Under the pieces are notes generated by a model. The model saw only the letters and a program-made list of their open reading frames with translations. It was not told the origin of the DNA and made no database searches. A stretch of DNA of 64,000 nucleotides from Anthostomella pinea. Lineage: Eukaryota; Ascomycota; Sordariomycetes; Xylariales; Xylariaceae. A program made the translations under genes and the position numbers. Shown piece by piece: positions 1 to 12,229 of the stretch (position 1 is the first letter of the stretch; every line of letters begins with the position of its first letter). The stretch lies in NCBI GenBank assembly GCA_963556695.1, contig CAUWAG010000003.1, positions 5,828,001-5,892,000 on the forward strand, read 5' to 3'.

Positions 1-16
1 GACATAATCGCCAAAT

Positions 17-319
17 ATGTCGTCTGCATTTAAGCAGGCGAGTCTCGGCGAGTTGGTCGAGGCGTGCAAAGTCACCGCCTCTCGCACACGCAAGACCCTC
101 TCTGCCTGTCGAAAGCACCCCTGCCAAGAGAGGTTGAAAGAGCTCAACGTCGTTCCCATTCTTCGGTCATATTTAGACCAGATCCGAGGCTGGGCCGGCG
201 GCATTTCATCGCGGATGAAGGGGAAGGACGTCCCACCGAGGTCTCCGGAAGACTACGCCAAGATCGCCATCTGCATCTCGAATGCAAACTCAGCACTGGA
301 TTGGATGGGGAAGCACTAG
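17..319 (+). CDS. small hypothetical protein, 100 aa
   Basis: An ORF of 100 codons opens close to the left edge and ends before a long stretch without a convincing gene. The product is basic, with several Cys and Ser residues near the N-terminus and no signal peptide or membrane segment. I do not recognise a family. Because the window begins 16 bases upstream, it could be the last exon of a longer gene whose 5' part is outside. Frame-shifted ORFs overlap it, and the composition is compatible with coding sequence, but nothing proves expression. Confidence 0.3.
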   Translation: MSSAFKQASLGELVEACKVTASRTRKTLSACRKHPCQERLKELNVVPILRSYLDQIRGWAGGISSRMKGKDVPPRSPEDYAKIAICISNANSALDWMGKH

Positions 320-1020
320 TGCGATGGCAAAAAAGAGGAAATGCTTCAAGGAAGCCCCGACACCTTCCGGATCCGCATACACTACCCTACCGACGCGACA
401 TCCTCCTTTGGTATTTCGATTGCGATTGCCGGAGACTCTTTGGCTTCCTACTTTTCTTCTTCACCGAGTGTATAGCTTTTGAAATCTTGGACAAGTTCCA
501 AACAGCGCCTCAGTGGTGGGGGAATGGTTGGCTTCCGCAATTGGTGAGCGTCCTGGTAACCTATGTTATGGTACTCGCCTATCTTCCTTGGAAGTATCAG
601 GTCCTTCTTGTTACGGTTCAGGTGGTTACGCACTTGGAGTGCTCATCAGTCGAGACTCTGCACCATCGAGCCAAGCTTGCATGAGAGTATGCCCGGGCCA
701 TTTGAGACCCAGTAGAAGGCGCTGGCCTATGCATTCAATACCACAGAATTGGGTAGCTTTTAAAGACGTGTCAAGAAGAGGGGCAGGCTGAGACCTTCCC
801 ATAGCAATCATTTGAAATGCAAGTTACATAGAATTGCGTCCAAAGAATTGAACTATTGTAATTGTCGAATTCGACCTCTAAGACCCTTGCTGCCCGGTAT
901 CCTGCTTGGCTGGAAATGATCACCCTTCTAAAGTTGAAACCCATGTGTAGAACGAGCGTATCTCTCACTCTGTATCCCTTCGACGCTAACGTGAACTCAT
1001 CTGTCCATAACCGTATACTG
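320..1020. other. spacer, no supported gene
   Basis: Short overlapping ORFs occur on both strands, but none shows a domain, a splice pattern or a consistent frame. It holds the 3' flank of the P450 gene that ends at 1021. Confidence 0.5.
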
Positions 1021-2785
1021 TTACACACGAAGCTGGTCCCTGACGTCTCCATACCCATTCAGCATCTGCGCGACACGCTCTACACTCCGGGGCTTGAAGT
1101 CGCAAGGAAACGGCAACGGCTCCAAGATAACGTGAGCGTTGGTGGCCTCAGAGTCGAGCTCCATGACTTTCCCAGTCTTAGGGCATGTCTTCTGGCTCAG
1201 GTTGAACCCCCAGAGCACGGCAGCGCCCGTCACGAACATCTCGTCGTCAACGATGTGCTGACCCATGCATGTCCTGCGACCCCAGCCAAATGTGTGCATG
1301 CCGACGCCTTCGCGGAAGTTGGGATACCGGGTGAGCGGCTCCTGGTACGTTGGCCACGACTTCTCGAGGTATCTATCAGGGTGGAAGTTCTCGGGATCTG
1401 GGTATCGAGAAGCCACACGGTTCATACTCCTGTGGACATTATAAGTATCACTGTCCGGAAGCAAACGATAGAGTTAGAGAACTCACCATTCGCAAGCCAA
1501 GACGATGGTACCCTTTGCGATCTTCTCGCCCATGAACTCGTCATCCTGTTCACATTGGTGAGGAACACCTGCGCATCACTGTTAGCAGGATTTCCCCCAA
1601 GGGTAAGGTTGCAGAACCTACCAAGAGGCACGCCCGACCGCCATCGGAGAGTCTCTTTCAAGCACGCACGCACGGTAGGCAGATCGGCGAAGTCCGCCGT
1701 GGTGGGCATTCGATTACCGCACACCCGGTCGATTTCATCCTGGGCTGTTCTCTGCCACTCGGGATGCAGCATCATGGCCATGAGGAAGAATTGCAGGGGG
1801 CCACAGATTGTGATAACGCCGACCAGGTTCTGGAAGCCCAACATGCAGCTGGCGAACTCTTCCGTTGCGTGGTCTTGCTCGAGGTTGGGGTTACCCTTCG
1901 CTTGTATGCCCTTGAAGTACCTGTAGGACCACGTGTCGACTGGGAGCTCTCCGCGAAGATACCGCTGCTTGGCGACCTGGAGGGAATTGAGCCACCAGGC
2001 TCTTTGCTGGTCTTCCCGCGCCCGCTCGAACTTCTTCCAGGGGTTAAGTGCCCAGGGTATGGACCAGAGTGGTGTCATCGTGTTGACGACTGGTCCGGAG
2101 ACCGACATCTGTGTGAGGGTTCGATCGGCGCTGTCCCCGTTCTCCTTGCCCTGTGAGGCATCATCCCAAGCAAGGCGACTCATGATACGTCCACAGTGCT
2201 CTCTGGTGTTGGCGTGGAACTTCTCTGGCTCGAGCATGAGGACGACGAGGTATCGCTTGACTTCGTTCTCTATTACACCGTAGAAGTGGTGTCGGTGGAA
2301 GTCGGTCATGGCAGCATGTACCCACTTGCGCTGTTCTTTCCAGTAATCTTCGATTTGGAGTCAGCTTGGGTCCAGACAGCGACCTGTTGGTAGAGGTACT
2401 TACCCTGACGATCCATCAACGCCAAGTACCCGGGGCTGGTCTTGTGGTCGAAGAGGGCTCTGATCTGAGGGCGACCAGCGTAGATGTTTCCCCGTTTTAC
2501 GAGAAGCTCCTCAGCAATGTGCTCGTCTGAGATGATGATGAACTGCTGGCCCAGCATGCTTGTTCGGTAGATTGGTCCATGTTTGTCGGCCCACTCCTTG
2601 AATTTTTTCCACATGCAGAATCGGTCCAAGTCATGAACTCGCCCGATGACAGGGAACTGCTTGGGCCCAGGAAGGCCAGCTTTGGACGCCTTGCTTTTCT
2701 TCCTCCAGGATAGAAGCTGCTGAAGAGCAGAGAACAGAAGACTCGGCACTGCCAAGTACAAGATGAGCAGACGAACGCTCTCCAT
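1021..2785 (-). CDS. cytochrome P450 monooxygenase (OrdA/CYP64-like), 4 exons
   Basis: Exons read 2785-2404, 2347-1622, 1568-1487 and 1429-1021 on the minus strand, giving 532 aa; the introns are 53-57 nt with GT-AG ends. An N-terminal hydrophobic anchor (residues about 5-25) is followed by a basic stretch and the proline hinge LPGPKQFPVIG, typical of microsomal P450s. The K-helix ExxR is ETLRWR near residue 360. The haem-binding loop FGWGRRTCMG sits near residue 445-455, with the cysteine as the iron ligand. The stretch GVPH after the K-helix, split by intron 2, is typical of the O-methylsterigmatocystin oxidoreductase-like group. The enzyme should act at the ER with NADPH-P450 reductase. 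The substrate cannot be told from sequence, and no polyketide or peptide synthase lies in the window, so a role in secondary metabolism is only a possibility. Confidence 0.93.
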
Positions 2786-5700
2786 GATGCTGGTGTGTAG
2801 TTTTGTTGTCTAATAACATTCGTTGAAGCGTGGTACAGTGGATAGAAAGTGTTCAACGAAACCATGACCGAGTTGACAGCTTTCTCGTACTTATAGCGGC
2901 CACATGACTGGTGACCCCTTGGCAAGCATCGATTCCGATAATGTGCTACCTTGTCACTGGGGCAATGTGTCTTCGCCGGATCGTGTGTCACAGACCACGG
3001 CGTGGTGATCACAAGCCCTGAGGCATAACGTGCATTGCCGTCATTGGCAATCAAGGCAATAACTTGCGCATTCCAGAATCCTCATCCCCAACGGCGTCCC
3101 GGAGAATATAGATAGATCTAGGGATGTTCCATGATCATCGTGAACTGGAGGGGTGGGACCTAAGGCGGTTGGTCCCCTGGTCATCGTGGACGGGGGCAGT
3201 TTTCCTCCTTCGTCCTAGGCAGTGAGGCGCGGTAGAAGCCATAGTGAAGATCTGCCAATAGCACCCAGCCCCTTCCTCTGGTACACGAGGAAAGGAACAC
3301 ACCCTAGCATATCGCTTTCCAGGACTGCGGCTCACGACCAACATGTCGTGCAATGTCAGCGCTAGATGACCCTGTCGCCAACGTGGACAACAGCCAATGG
3401 TGGGTGGCTGTCAGATTCTGGCAGTTTTATATCCCGTGGGGATGTCCGGCCTTGCATGGTGTGGCGCGGTGATCGTCCCCCCCTTATTGGATACCGTTGC
3501 AGCTAGGTGCATATGCCATCAGCGTAGGGCTTGAGGGCTGATTGGTACCTATTCATAAGTCGGGAGATCTCAGTGCTGCCTTGTGCGAGAATCGGAACTC
3601 TATACAAAATCCATTGGTTCGCGAAACACGGCCTCGGAATACTAAGCACGTATTCTCGGCCGTAGACCACTCAACGAAGAATCGAATCCTGGTTCTCGAC
3701 TTGTGGCGCATCTGAGGGACCATTAACAAAACATGCATCCCAGTCTCGGTCTTGAATAATCCTATTCTGATCACCGGCGGCGATGAGACGGAATACCCAC
3801 GTCTCGGGTAACCATCCTGCGCCCCTTCAAGCGGGGTGTGGTATTCTTGATATGTCAGCCTTCTGTTGGTTCATAGGCTTTCGTGTCTGTTGGAAGAATG
3901 AATACTGGAGAGTTAGGGGCTCTTGAACAGAGCCTGCTCAGGAGTCTATGGCTGTCGGTGTAACGGCTAAGTACTTTGAGTATTGAATCTTGAGCCTTTT
4001 GATGAGTTCTTACAAGATGGGCGCCGCCCCGCGAAGGGGCACACCCTGACCTGTAACAGCTAAACATATGTGGAACACGAAGGACAGCAAGTCGGCGCCT
4101 CTCGGAAGCGAAACGAATCAACAATTATCTTACATCATCCACAACAATTGCTATTGGCCGGTCGGTGGTCAATCCTCAGCTGAGCTCAGCCTACAGTTGG
4201 AGCTTATGCCAACTCCCCGTAATACCTCGCTGGACTGTCAATGCTGGCCGCCAACCATGTTCTTGATGGCGTACTGGCGTAGTCCGTAGCTGAACGAACG
4301 GATTTTATTATCATGATCGTATGTAAGGCGTACGGACTTCTCGGCAGCTGCCAGATTCACCAGATGGAGGAGTATCACCACGGTCTTCCTCGTTATCGCG
4401 TGCAAAGAAAGCCCGGACTGAACGGCGCCAGCCATTTCCATATTGCACATTCACAATGCTATCGACCAATCGGTCCAAGTCGCAAGCGACCAGCTTCCCT
4501 CAACGTGGAGCTGCAGCCGAAGCGGAGCCGCTGATCTTGTATAGTGGCAGATCGCAGAATCGCAGGATCTATGGTCACACTGCCGAAAGCAATGACTGTT
4601 GCAGATCGCGATATATCTCCCTTACGTCTCTAACACAGACTTCATCATATGGTAATGACTCATGGTTACTGTTCGAGACCAGTAAAGTCACTTGAATACA
4701 GGCAGCCTTGTCATTGCACCTTATGTTGGCTTACAAGGGGGCCAACTAGCATTTCGCCAACAACCGATACTGGCCACTCAAGGAATTCTGTAAATTTGAT
4801 ACATCTGGTAAAATGGTCTAATAGTTAAGATGAAACCAATTCCACCTGACTATCAATGCCTAATAATGATCACCTCTTTCCGGAAAACATGCGGCCTACC
4901 AAGGGAAATCATCACCAAGACTCACCAGATATGCTGGATGATGCAGTTCTCGGGTGCTGACAGGTGTACCAGTTTACAGACAAGAATTTGGTAAGAGTGC
5001 GACTCGGCCTCTCGGTTCATTGGAGCCGGTAGACTTTCCTGTCTTGACCCGGTGGCCTAATATGCAAAAAGGGGTAAGTTGATTCGCATGATCTACAGTC
5101 CGCTGCTCAGAGATCCTTGATATCTTCCACCGAAGATCTGCACCACATAGGTTACGGAACGCCATACAACAGTCCGACTGGCGTAGATCCAAGGTGGCTT
5201 CTTATGCCGAATAAGCCAGCTCAGCAGTACTCTTTGGGTTTCACGGATTCCCACCTGTGCGAGCTTCCAGTTTGGGAACAAATGTTTCCTAGCAGTAATA
5301 ACACCACACAGCCCACAGAATGGGCTATAAGTCCTGTTTATGGCTCATAACTATCAACGGAGGCACCCGCAGCGACACCTGCGCAGTTTTCTGAAAGCGG
5401 AGCCCTTGGTGTAGCTCTGGATACTCTCTGATCAAGGTGCCTCTAAAAACATACTCGCTTGAGAAAGAGACAGGCTTGTCCAAGATGAGTCTCTTGAATC
5501 GGCCCATAGTTAAGCTGTCCCAGATGTCTTTATTCGACCTGGGCCCTCTAATGTAACGTGAGATGTTATTTATACAACACCACGCTGGAGATAACACGCA
5601 TTGATTGGGCATCCATTGAGTCAAGTATTAGCAATCCGTCTGTATCTTCAGTCAAGACGAGCTAACCTTCCAGCTTCCCGGGTGATCCATATGATCAAGA

Positions 5701-5925
5701 CACATTTGCACCTGGGCTTGAGGTCCCTTTCTTCCCAAGCGAAACCTCGATCATTAACATGTATCGCCAAGGCCAAGCGTCTCAATCTGGGATGTCAATG
5801 CCTCTTCGTGACTTCATCACTACTGCTGGAGTAATCCATTCCCACATTATCAAGTCCAACAGAACTTCAGAACTCCCCCTTGCAGTGCACCCGGGGTCAG
5901 ACTTCGTACGATGTCGTGTTTTTCC
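2786..5925. other. 3.1-kb spacer, no supported gene
   Basis: Only short, mutually overlapping ORFs occur (longest about 185 codons, antisense to the P450 5' end). I see no domain, no terminal repeats and no tRNA. The part next to 2786 must contain the P450 promoter. The 3.9-5.8 kb part is slightly more AT-rich and could be an old decayed element, but no recognisable coding remains were found. Confidence 0.5.
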
Positions 5926-6783
5926 TCAGTAGAGGTCGACGACCAACTCGACATGCACATCCATGTGGTGATCATTGAATAGCTGGACAAGGGCATCTCG
6001 AACGGCATCGGCGTGTGGAACATTCACATGCACGTGCCACGCAGAAGCAGCTCTGAAAGCCGCCAGGGTCATAAAGCCGATGTGGTGCGGAGTCGCCTGG
6101 ACCTGCGCGTGTCGTCGAAAACGAGGACGGGGATTATTGTGGTCGATGGCGCTAGGGATACTGTCAACCACGAGGGAGACCTCCTTCAGCCGCTTCATGC
6201 GAGCCAGCAGATCAAGGTCAGGCTGCTGAAGGTCCCGGCTCCGCAAGGGGAGCTCTAGTGCGAGCTTGCGGACCCAGAAAATCCAGTGCTGGTTGTCGAT
6301 GAGCGATGTAGGGCCGGCTGTGATGGGGTTGTAGAGGAACCGAAACCAATCTCTTGTATGCTGTTGCGTTCGTCGTCTTCCCCGAAGTCGTCGGAATGCG
6401 TAGTCCGAGTGGTCAAAGTGGAATACATCGCGGTCGTAGTTGACCACAACAATCGCAGGGCATACAGGAACTGTTGTGCCTCTGCGGAACATGCTCTGGA
6501 CTCTGATTGCGGAGTAAGGTGGATGAATCGTGCTCACAATTTTCACCTTGCCTGTGAGTCGGATCTTCTGGTGGGGTGGCAAGTCAGTCTCCTGGCCAGG
6601 GACCGCCGCGGTATCGACTGAGAGTCTGCTCTCCTCATCGATGGCGACGTAAGTACGACGAGATGACTGGAGAGAAAAGCAATGTCGCAGTATCGGCTGA
6701 GTATCATTGTAGTATGACCAGACCAAGAGCTGAATCTCAGCTGGTAGTTTGCGGAACGGGTGAAACTGGCCGATGGACTCCAT
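5926..6783 (-). CDS. 2EXR domain-containing protein, 285 aa
   Basis: A single-exon ORF begins with FHPFRKLPAEIQLLVWSYY at residues 7-25. This matches the N-terminal 2EXR motif (F-x-F-x-x-LP-x-E-I-x-x-x-I-W) of a very large fungal family. The rest has the usual features of that family: a region around residues 105-115 (CPAIVVVNYDRDVFHF) that corresponds to the conserved 'N.eaR....f..d.D..yf' segment, then a variable C-terminal half. No signal peptide or membrane segment is present. The family is abundant in Pezizomycotina and its function is essentially unknown. Confidence 0.82.
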   Translation of the reverse strand: MESIGQFHPFRKLPAEIQLLVWSYYNDTQPILRHCFSLQSSRRTYVAIDEESRLSVDTAAVPGQETDLPPHQKIRLTGKVKIVSTIHPPYSAIRVQSMFRRGTTVPVCPAIVVVNYDRDVFHFDHSDYAFRRLRGRRRTQQHTRDWFRFLYNPITAGPTSLIDNQHWIFWVRKLALELPLRSRDLQQPDLDLLARMKRLKEVSLVVDSIPSAIDHNNPRPRFRRHAQVQATPHHIGFMTLAAFRAASAWHVHVNVPHADAVRDALVQLFNDHHMDVHVELVVDLY

Positions 6784-7995
6784 CTCGGCTGTGGGACCTG
6801 TCAGTGGAATAAAAGACAGAGGACTCAGCTTGGGAGAAGATCATTAGTCAAGGTGACTGATGTACGTACCTTAGTCTCTGACTGGGGCGAATTGAACTGA
6901 ACAGCAGCTAGTCAAGTTGTTGGTCTTGACCTGTAGCAGTTGTCCGGGTGGGCGTTGGTTGGAAGCAGACCTGGACGGGTATCTAGCTAGGTGCCGGTTT
7001 AATATTCTCGCCTCGCATTGTTGAAGAGGCAGCTTTGCTAAGTACCTCAGTCGGAACAGCGACAGGTGCTTGTTGATCCTACTGCCCCCTCAGTGATAGA
7101 ATGCTGCTAAGGTATGCCATGTTGTCCGGTCTGGTGAAATTGAGGCCCCCCTTTCTTTCCTCCCCCATATACCCTTCAAGCTCCTGGTTATACAAGTTCT
7201 GAAACGAATCCTTTCTTGGCTGGGTCTTTTATCGATAAACCCCGAACATCATGTAGCCTGTAGTTGCTTTGTTTGCGTGATTATACAACGACAACGATGA
7301 GACTATAGTCTTTGTGCAAGAAAGGACTTGATCGGCTTTCCTGGCTTTCCCTCTTGTAAACTGTTGAAGATAGGAGCATTTTGATTCGCGATGTAGGGGA
7401 TTGAAGTGTTGTTGTCGGCGAACAAGCAGTCTACCCCTTTGAACCCCCGAGAAAGCATAGAAGCCAAGATAATATAATCAAATCCAAAGGCGGCTCGACC
7501 TTGCCTTTCTTACCGCAATCTTATCGCTTCCCAAAATGCTCCATCGTCACTGACAGTGTCCAAGGCCCCCCGTAGTCTTCTCGAACATTGACTTCTGTGG
7601 ACTTCGAGTTTAATGTATGACAGGGGCCAGAGCGCTGGACCCGGGCCCCTTTCCCTCCGCCCGACTCTGAATGCTCACTCTACTCGTCACGAATGCGGGG
7701 TCCGCATGCCTCCTGAGTTTGCTGCTCGTCCTATTGGGTGTGGTGAGGTGCCAAGTGTCCTGGAGTCAGGGCTCCCCGCATTCAAAACGCTACCAAGAGA
7801 TGCCGGCATCGAGATATGCGGAGATTCCTCGCCATGTGGGCATAGTCGGGCAGCACTAAACCTAATACTCACGCTAGATGTGGTTGTTGGAACTACACAT
7901 AAGGGTTAGACGACGTCAAGCACCTACTGCGAAGTACGAACAATCTCTCATCTCGTGATCGTTCTGTTTGACCATCCAGATACCATCTTTCCACT
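6784..7995. other. divergent intergenic region between 2EXR gene and MFS gene
   Basis: The spacer lies between two divergently transcribed genes and presumably holds both promoters. It includes pyrimidine-rich tracts (around 7140-7180 and 7500-7560). The small ORFs here (for example 7613-7909) lack any support. Confidence 0.5.
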
Positions 7996-9862
7996 ATGGC
8001 AGCCCCTTTTGAGAAGACGGAGGCGATCGAAATTGACGATGCCCACGATGAGATTGGTCGGATTGATGCCCTAGCCACGGCTCCTGGGACCACGCTCGAA
8101 TCGTTTGCCCATCTCGACCAGAAGAAGATACTGAGAAAGGTGCGCGAACATGCCGATACACTCAAGCAAGCTGAGTGGGCACTGACTCACCCTCAGATGG
8201 ATATGCGTTTGATCCCAATGCTGGCGCTTCTCTACCTGCTCTCGTTTCTCGACCGCGGCAACATCGGGAACGCCAAGATAGAGGGCCTCCAAGAGGACCT
8301 GGGGATGACTGCAGACCAGTACAACTGGTGCCTCACCGTATTCTTCTTTACATATGCGGCATTCGAAGTACCCAGCAATCTACTGCTCAAGCGCCTGCGT
8401 CCGAGCCGTTGGCTCCCTCTCATTATGGTGGCTTGGGGTACGGTGATGACGTTGATGGGGATCGTGCAGAGCTACGGAGGCTTGGTAGCTGCGAGATTGT
8501 TTCTTGGTGTCGCTGAGGCCGGTCTTTATCCTGGATGTGCTGTAAGTAGCAACCCGGTTGCCTTCGGGCATTGGATATGGTAAACTGACATTGAGCACAG
8601 TACTACTTGACAATGTGGTATGCGACCACGTTTGAGGTGTTGTTTAACGGCTGACTTGATACATACAGGTACTGTCGACACGAGATCCAGCTGCGTCAAG
8701 CCATGTTCTTCAGCGCTGCCTCCATCGCAGGAGCCTTTAGTGGTCTCCTAGCCTTTGCGATCGCCAAGATGGATGGGGTTGGTAACCTGGAAGGATGGCG
8801 ATGGATCTTCATTCTGGAAGGCATCGTCACGGTCAGTGAATCTCAACACCATATGAAGAAGGGTCCAAGCTGACTGTGTCAGGTCATCGTTGCCATCGCG
8901 GCCTTCTTTATCCTTCACGACTTCCCCGAGACTGCAACCTTCCTCACAGAAGAGGAGCGAGCGTTCGTAGTCTTCCGTTTGAAGTATCAAGGCCAGATTC
9001 GAAGCGAGGAAGCGGGACGCGCACAGGTCGCCCAAGCTGAAGAGTTCCAGTGGAAATACGTCTGGGCAGCATTCAAAGACTGGCAGATTTGGGTTAATCT
9101 TTTCTTGTATTGGGGTGTAAGTGAATTGCCTCGGTTCATCTTCCGTCCCTACCGTCCGTCACACCCTCGCTAAGTCAGTGACAAGATCGTATGCCCGCTG
9201 TACGGCATCAGTTTGTTCCTTCCAACGATCATCAGAAACCTAGGCTATTCTTCGAGCACTGCTCAGCTCATGACCGTTCCGATCTACATCACCGCCGCTG
9301 TTCTTGCAGTCATCTCCGCTTATCTGTCGGATCGCGCCGGGAGACGTAGCCCTTTCGTGATTGGGTTCCTTCTGTTGATGATCATTGGGTTTGCAATGTG
9401 AGTAGAGAACGAGATCTGATAGGCGTATGGCACGGGGTTCTGACAGGTGGAAGGTGTATTTCCTCATCGAACCCTCGAGTGGTCTACGGCGGCGTGTTCG
9501 TGGTAACCTGCGGAATCTACCCGGCCTTCCCGGGTATGATCACCTGGCTATCCAATAACCTCGCAGGCAGCTACAAGAGAAGTGCCGGCATGGCTATTCA
9601 GATCGGCGTGGGCAACCTCGGCGGTGCGATGGCTTCCAACTTCTACCGCCAGAAGGACTCTCCCAGGTACATTCTTGGTCACGCTTTGGAGCTAGGGTTC
9701 ATAAGCACCGGTATCGTCGCGGCGTTCATCTTGATCGCGGGATATGCTGCTATCAACAAGAAGAGGTACAAATCATTACAAAATGGAGGGGAGGCACAGT
9801 TCTCCCCCGAAGAGCTGTCCGCACAAGGCGATAAGGCGGTCACATTTACGTACATGTACTGA
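7996..9862 (+). CDS. MFS transporter, anion:cation symporter family (Dal5/Tna1-like), 6 exons
   Basis: Exons 7996-8541, 8601-8617, 8669-8831, 8883-9116, 9186-9397 and 9454-9862 join to 526 aa. The 17-nt exon 2 is supported because it restores the conserved YYLTMWYCRHE segment. Family marks are LLSFLDRGNIGNAKIEGL after TM1, VPSNLLLKRLRPSRWLP (motif-A-like loop), GVAEAGLYPG in TM4, GWRWIFILEG before TM6, and a C-terminal RDKAVTF-type tail (here QGDKAVTFTYMY). Twelve hydrophobic segments are expected. Members import allantoate, nicotinate, pantothenate, biotin precursors or other carboxylates across the plasma membrane. The substrate cannot be assigned. The acceptors of introns 4 and 5 are AAG; intron 5's is chosen over a nearby CAG because it keeps the frame. 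Confidence 0.9.
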
Positions 9863-10067
9863 GCGTAATCTCAAGGGGTGGACGAAGGATGAGGAAGCGT
9901 TAGGGAATGCCTGGCCTCCGACTCTTGACTCTTACCCAGAAGCGGTGAGGCTTGACTATATAAAACACATTCCTATCGTAGGTAGTTTCGGCCGTGGCGC
10001 CCGATCCGGCTTGTGTGAGACGCGATACCGGGGCAGTATGATGCCATCTCTCGGCCCTGCAAGCTCA

Positions 10068-10105
10068 CGGGGAAGTGGTCACGAAAGCGACCAGCCACTT
10101 CCCCG
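10068..10105. repeat. inverted repeat / hairpin, 11-bp stem, 16-nt loop
   Basis: Arms CGGGGAAGTGG (10068-10078) and CCACTTCCCCG (10095-10105) are perfectly complementary. It lies about 200 bp past the MFS stop codon, so it could be a 3' UTR structure or a footprint left by a transposon; the sequence does not decide. Confidence 0.6.
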
Positions 10106-10568
10106 CACCCTTCAAGTCATGTCCCATCCAACGTCAGATAGAACCGCGTGCGTCGAATGACAAGCTATGCAATGCTTCCTGCCTCGCGATCTTCCCATTA
10201 CAGAGGCTCTGCCGATGATACGAGTGGGTGCCGGCTTGTGAAACACCAAAGTATCCAATGAGCACCGCCGCCTCGATCACACAATAAGTGTTGTGGCATC
10301 ATCCAACTTCCACATGCGAAATCAAGCCCGAGCTGGCTGCCATCCATTCCGAACATTGAGCCATTATGAAAAGGCTCCATACCATGCAGCCAGGCGGCAT
10401 ACGTAATGTAGTGGAGGAAATGTCAAATGTAGAAATCAGTTCGCGTGTCTGGCGGGCTAGGAAATTCCTCCACACCGCACGCGATGGCAGGGATTGACCT
10501 GACGATCTCCATCGCCAATCTCATCTGGGGTCTTTTCCAGAGTTGCGCCGAAGATCCGATCTTCACTC

Positions 10569-10575
10569 ATATAAA
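10569..10575 (+). promoter_or_regulatory. TATA-like box
   Basis: The site ATATAAA lies about 90 bp upstream of the ATG at 10660. Position and sequence fit a fungal core promoter for the small secreted protein; this is an inference from motif only. Confidence 0.35.
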
Positions 10576-10659
10576 CGGCATTCGCTCACAGCTTTCTGCC
10601 GACAGCCTTGCTCTTTGAATCATCACGCGCTGTTCTGCTTCGCTACGTCCTCGACCACG

Positions 10660-11229
10660 ATGCATACATATTTCCTCGTGGCACTGCTGCCTTGTCTGGC
10701 ACTCGCCATGCCCCAAGCCGATCCCGCGCCCCTTGCAAAGCGATCCATCACCTGCCTCAAAGTGGGCGCCACGGCAACAGCAAAGTGGACCAACAGCGCC
10801 GGCCAGAGCTGTACCTTCACGGGCGTCGTCGGCAGCAACTACGGCACAAACAGTGCCGGCGGCGAGTATGTCGCGACAGTATCCCGATCAACATATTCCA
10901 ACTAATAGTCTTCACAGTTACTCATGCAACGGTCGCTGCGGTGCAGGCTGCACTGGCACTGCGCTCGGCAATGTCTATGCTCAGGACTGCTTTTCGCATG
11001 ATATCTGCTCGTACTTCGAAAATGCCACTGGTGGCTCCAGGTAAGTCAGCCGATTCGAGGACAAAGGGTGGATGTGATCTTTCTGACACGCGTAACTAGC
11101 GATCCCAACTGTGGCGCCGCGTACGATGCCGCGGTTGACGACACCGTTGGGGGTGTGCTCGCTGGCTGTTCCCAGACCAATCCGACGAATGCAGCGAAAG
11201 CGCCGACGACGATGCCAGTCTGCTCGTGA
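10660..11229 (+). CDS. small secreted cysteine-rich protein with HD motif, 152 aa, 3 exons
   Basis: Exons 10660-10865, 10918-11040 and 11100-11229 join in frame. The start gives a clear signal peptide (MHTYFLVALLPCLALA), followed by a short pro-region ending in KR, a Kex2-type cleavage site. The mature part has at least nine cysteines. The central stretch CNGRCGAGC, then QDCFSHDICSYF, places His-Asp directly after a Cys, as in the catalytic helix of secreted phospholipases A2 (CxxHDxC). The C-terminal part (DPNCGAAYDAAVDD) is typical of a recurring fungal secreted family. Enzyme activity is not shown. The upstream in-frame codons from 10543 are rejected because the signal peptide starts at 10660. 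Confidence 0.78.
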
Positions 11230-11621
11230 GAAGAATTTTGCTCGCAGGGTGGTCAACTTCTTCTGGACCCTTGCCCAGTTACCACAATACCGAAAGGTGC
11301 AAGGGGGTGAATTCAGTGCTGATGTAGTTCGTCATGCGAATCGGAGGGACAACAAGACGTTATGAGACACGGGCATGACCCCTGCACTGAGAGCGGTTTT
11401 TTTACTACATCTAGCGTACGCGAATTCGAAGCAATCCTGTCAGCCGCAACTTGTTACTTTGATCGAGCGAAGGTTGAGTGGAAGGCCAAGCAACGGGCCA
11501 GGGTCTGGTTGCACTACCACTTGCCTTTCAAGGTATCACGGCAATAGGGGATCTCGGTCTAAGAGCAAGCTATATTGAGAACTAGTATTGAAATGTATAA
11601 GAGCGAAAATACTGCTATGCC
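11230..11621. other. spacer, no supported gene
   Basis: A short gap between convergent genes, with no motif or repeat noticed. Confidence 0.5.
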
Positions 11622-12229
11622 TTAGGCCAGACTGTCTTCATCCGAACTATCTACGAATTCCCTCGCTGTCAGTGCCGGCAGCCCGCGAGGCCAAGGATCT
11701 ACGTCCCCAAAATCTTCGTCAAAACGCAACGACAACTCGAAATCAAAGTACTTCTTTTTAGGCAAAGGGATCCCGTGGGTTTGCTTCACAAGGACGACAA
11801 GGCACGCTGCCAACTGCCATTGGTCTGTGATAGCGCAGATCTGAGCATCGTGGATTGCGCAATATGTCCTTAGCCGCAATTAACGATTGGAATTACCGTA
11901 AGTCCAGATGCGCTCATGTGTTCCAGATATCCCACGAACGAATTATCGAGGAGCTTGATGCCGTAATCATAGGATCTAGGACAGTGGCAGCGGCGGAGGC
12001 GGACCTGGCTGCTTACCCTGAAATCGAAGAGCGTAATCTCGACGGTGCATTCAGAGTTGGGAATTTTGAAGACAAGAACCTGGTGTCTCAGCCATCCCTC
12101 ATCTGCTTGGCATACAATGTCCTTGCGTATAACGTTGGAAAAGAGTAGGTTCAGCATAATGCTCTTGTCTGTGTTACGCTTCTTAGCGTTCCTTGGTGGT
12201 AGCGAATGATGATATGGATGGTTCTGCAT
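11622..12229 (-). CDS. hypothetical protein, possible 2-exon gene, 183 aa
   Basis: Two minus-strand frames can be joined by a 56-nt intron (11841-11896, GTAATT...CTCAG) that leaves phase 0 on both sides and links SGLT to ICAITDQWQ. Exon 1 would be 12229-11897 and exon 2 11840-11622. The intron length equals that of neighbouring genes. The protein ends in an acidic tail (DSSDEDSLA) and has no signal peptide. A start at the second Met (12157) is equally possible. I do not recognise the family, and the call rests only on frame and splice signals. Confidence 0.33.

Larger units (their letters stand above)
9863..10659. other. spacer with a perfect 11-bp hairpin
   Basis: This 800-bp gap lies between the transporter and the small secreted protein. 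It contains the inverted repeat listed at 10068-10105 and a TATA-like site near 10569. No gene is supported. Confidence 0.5.
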
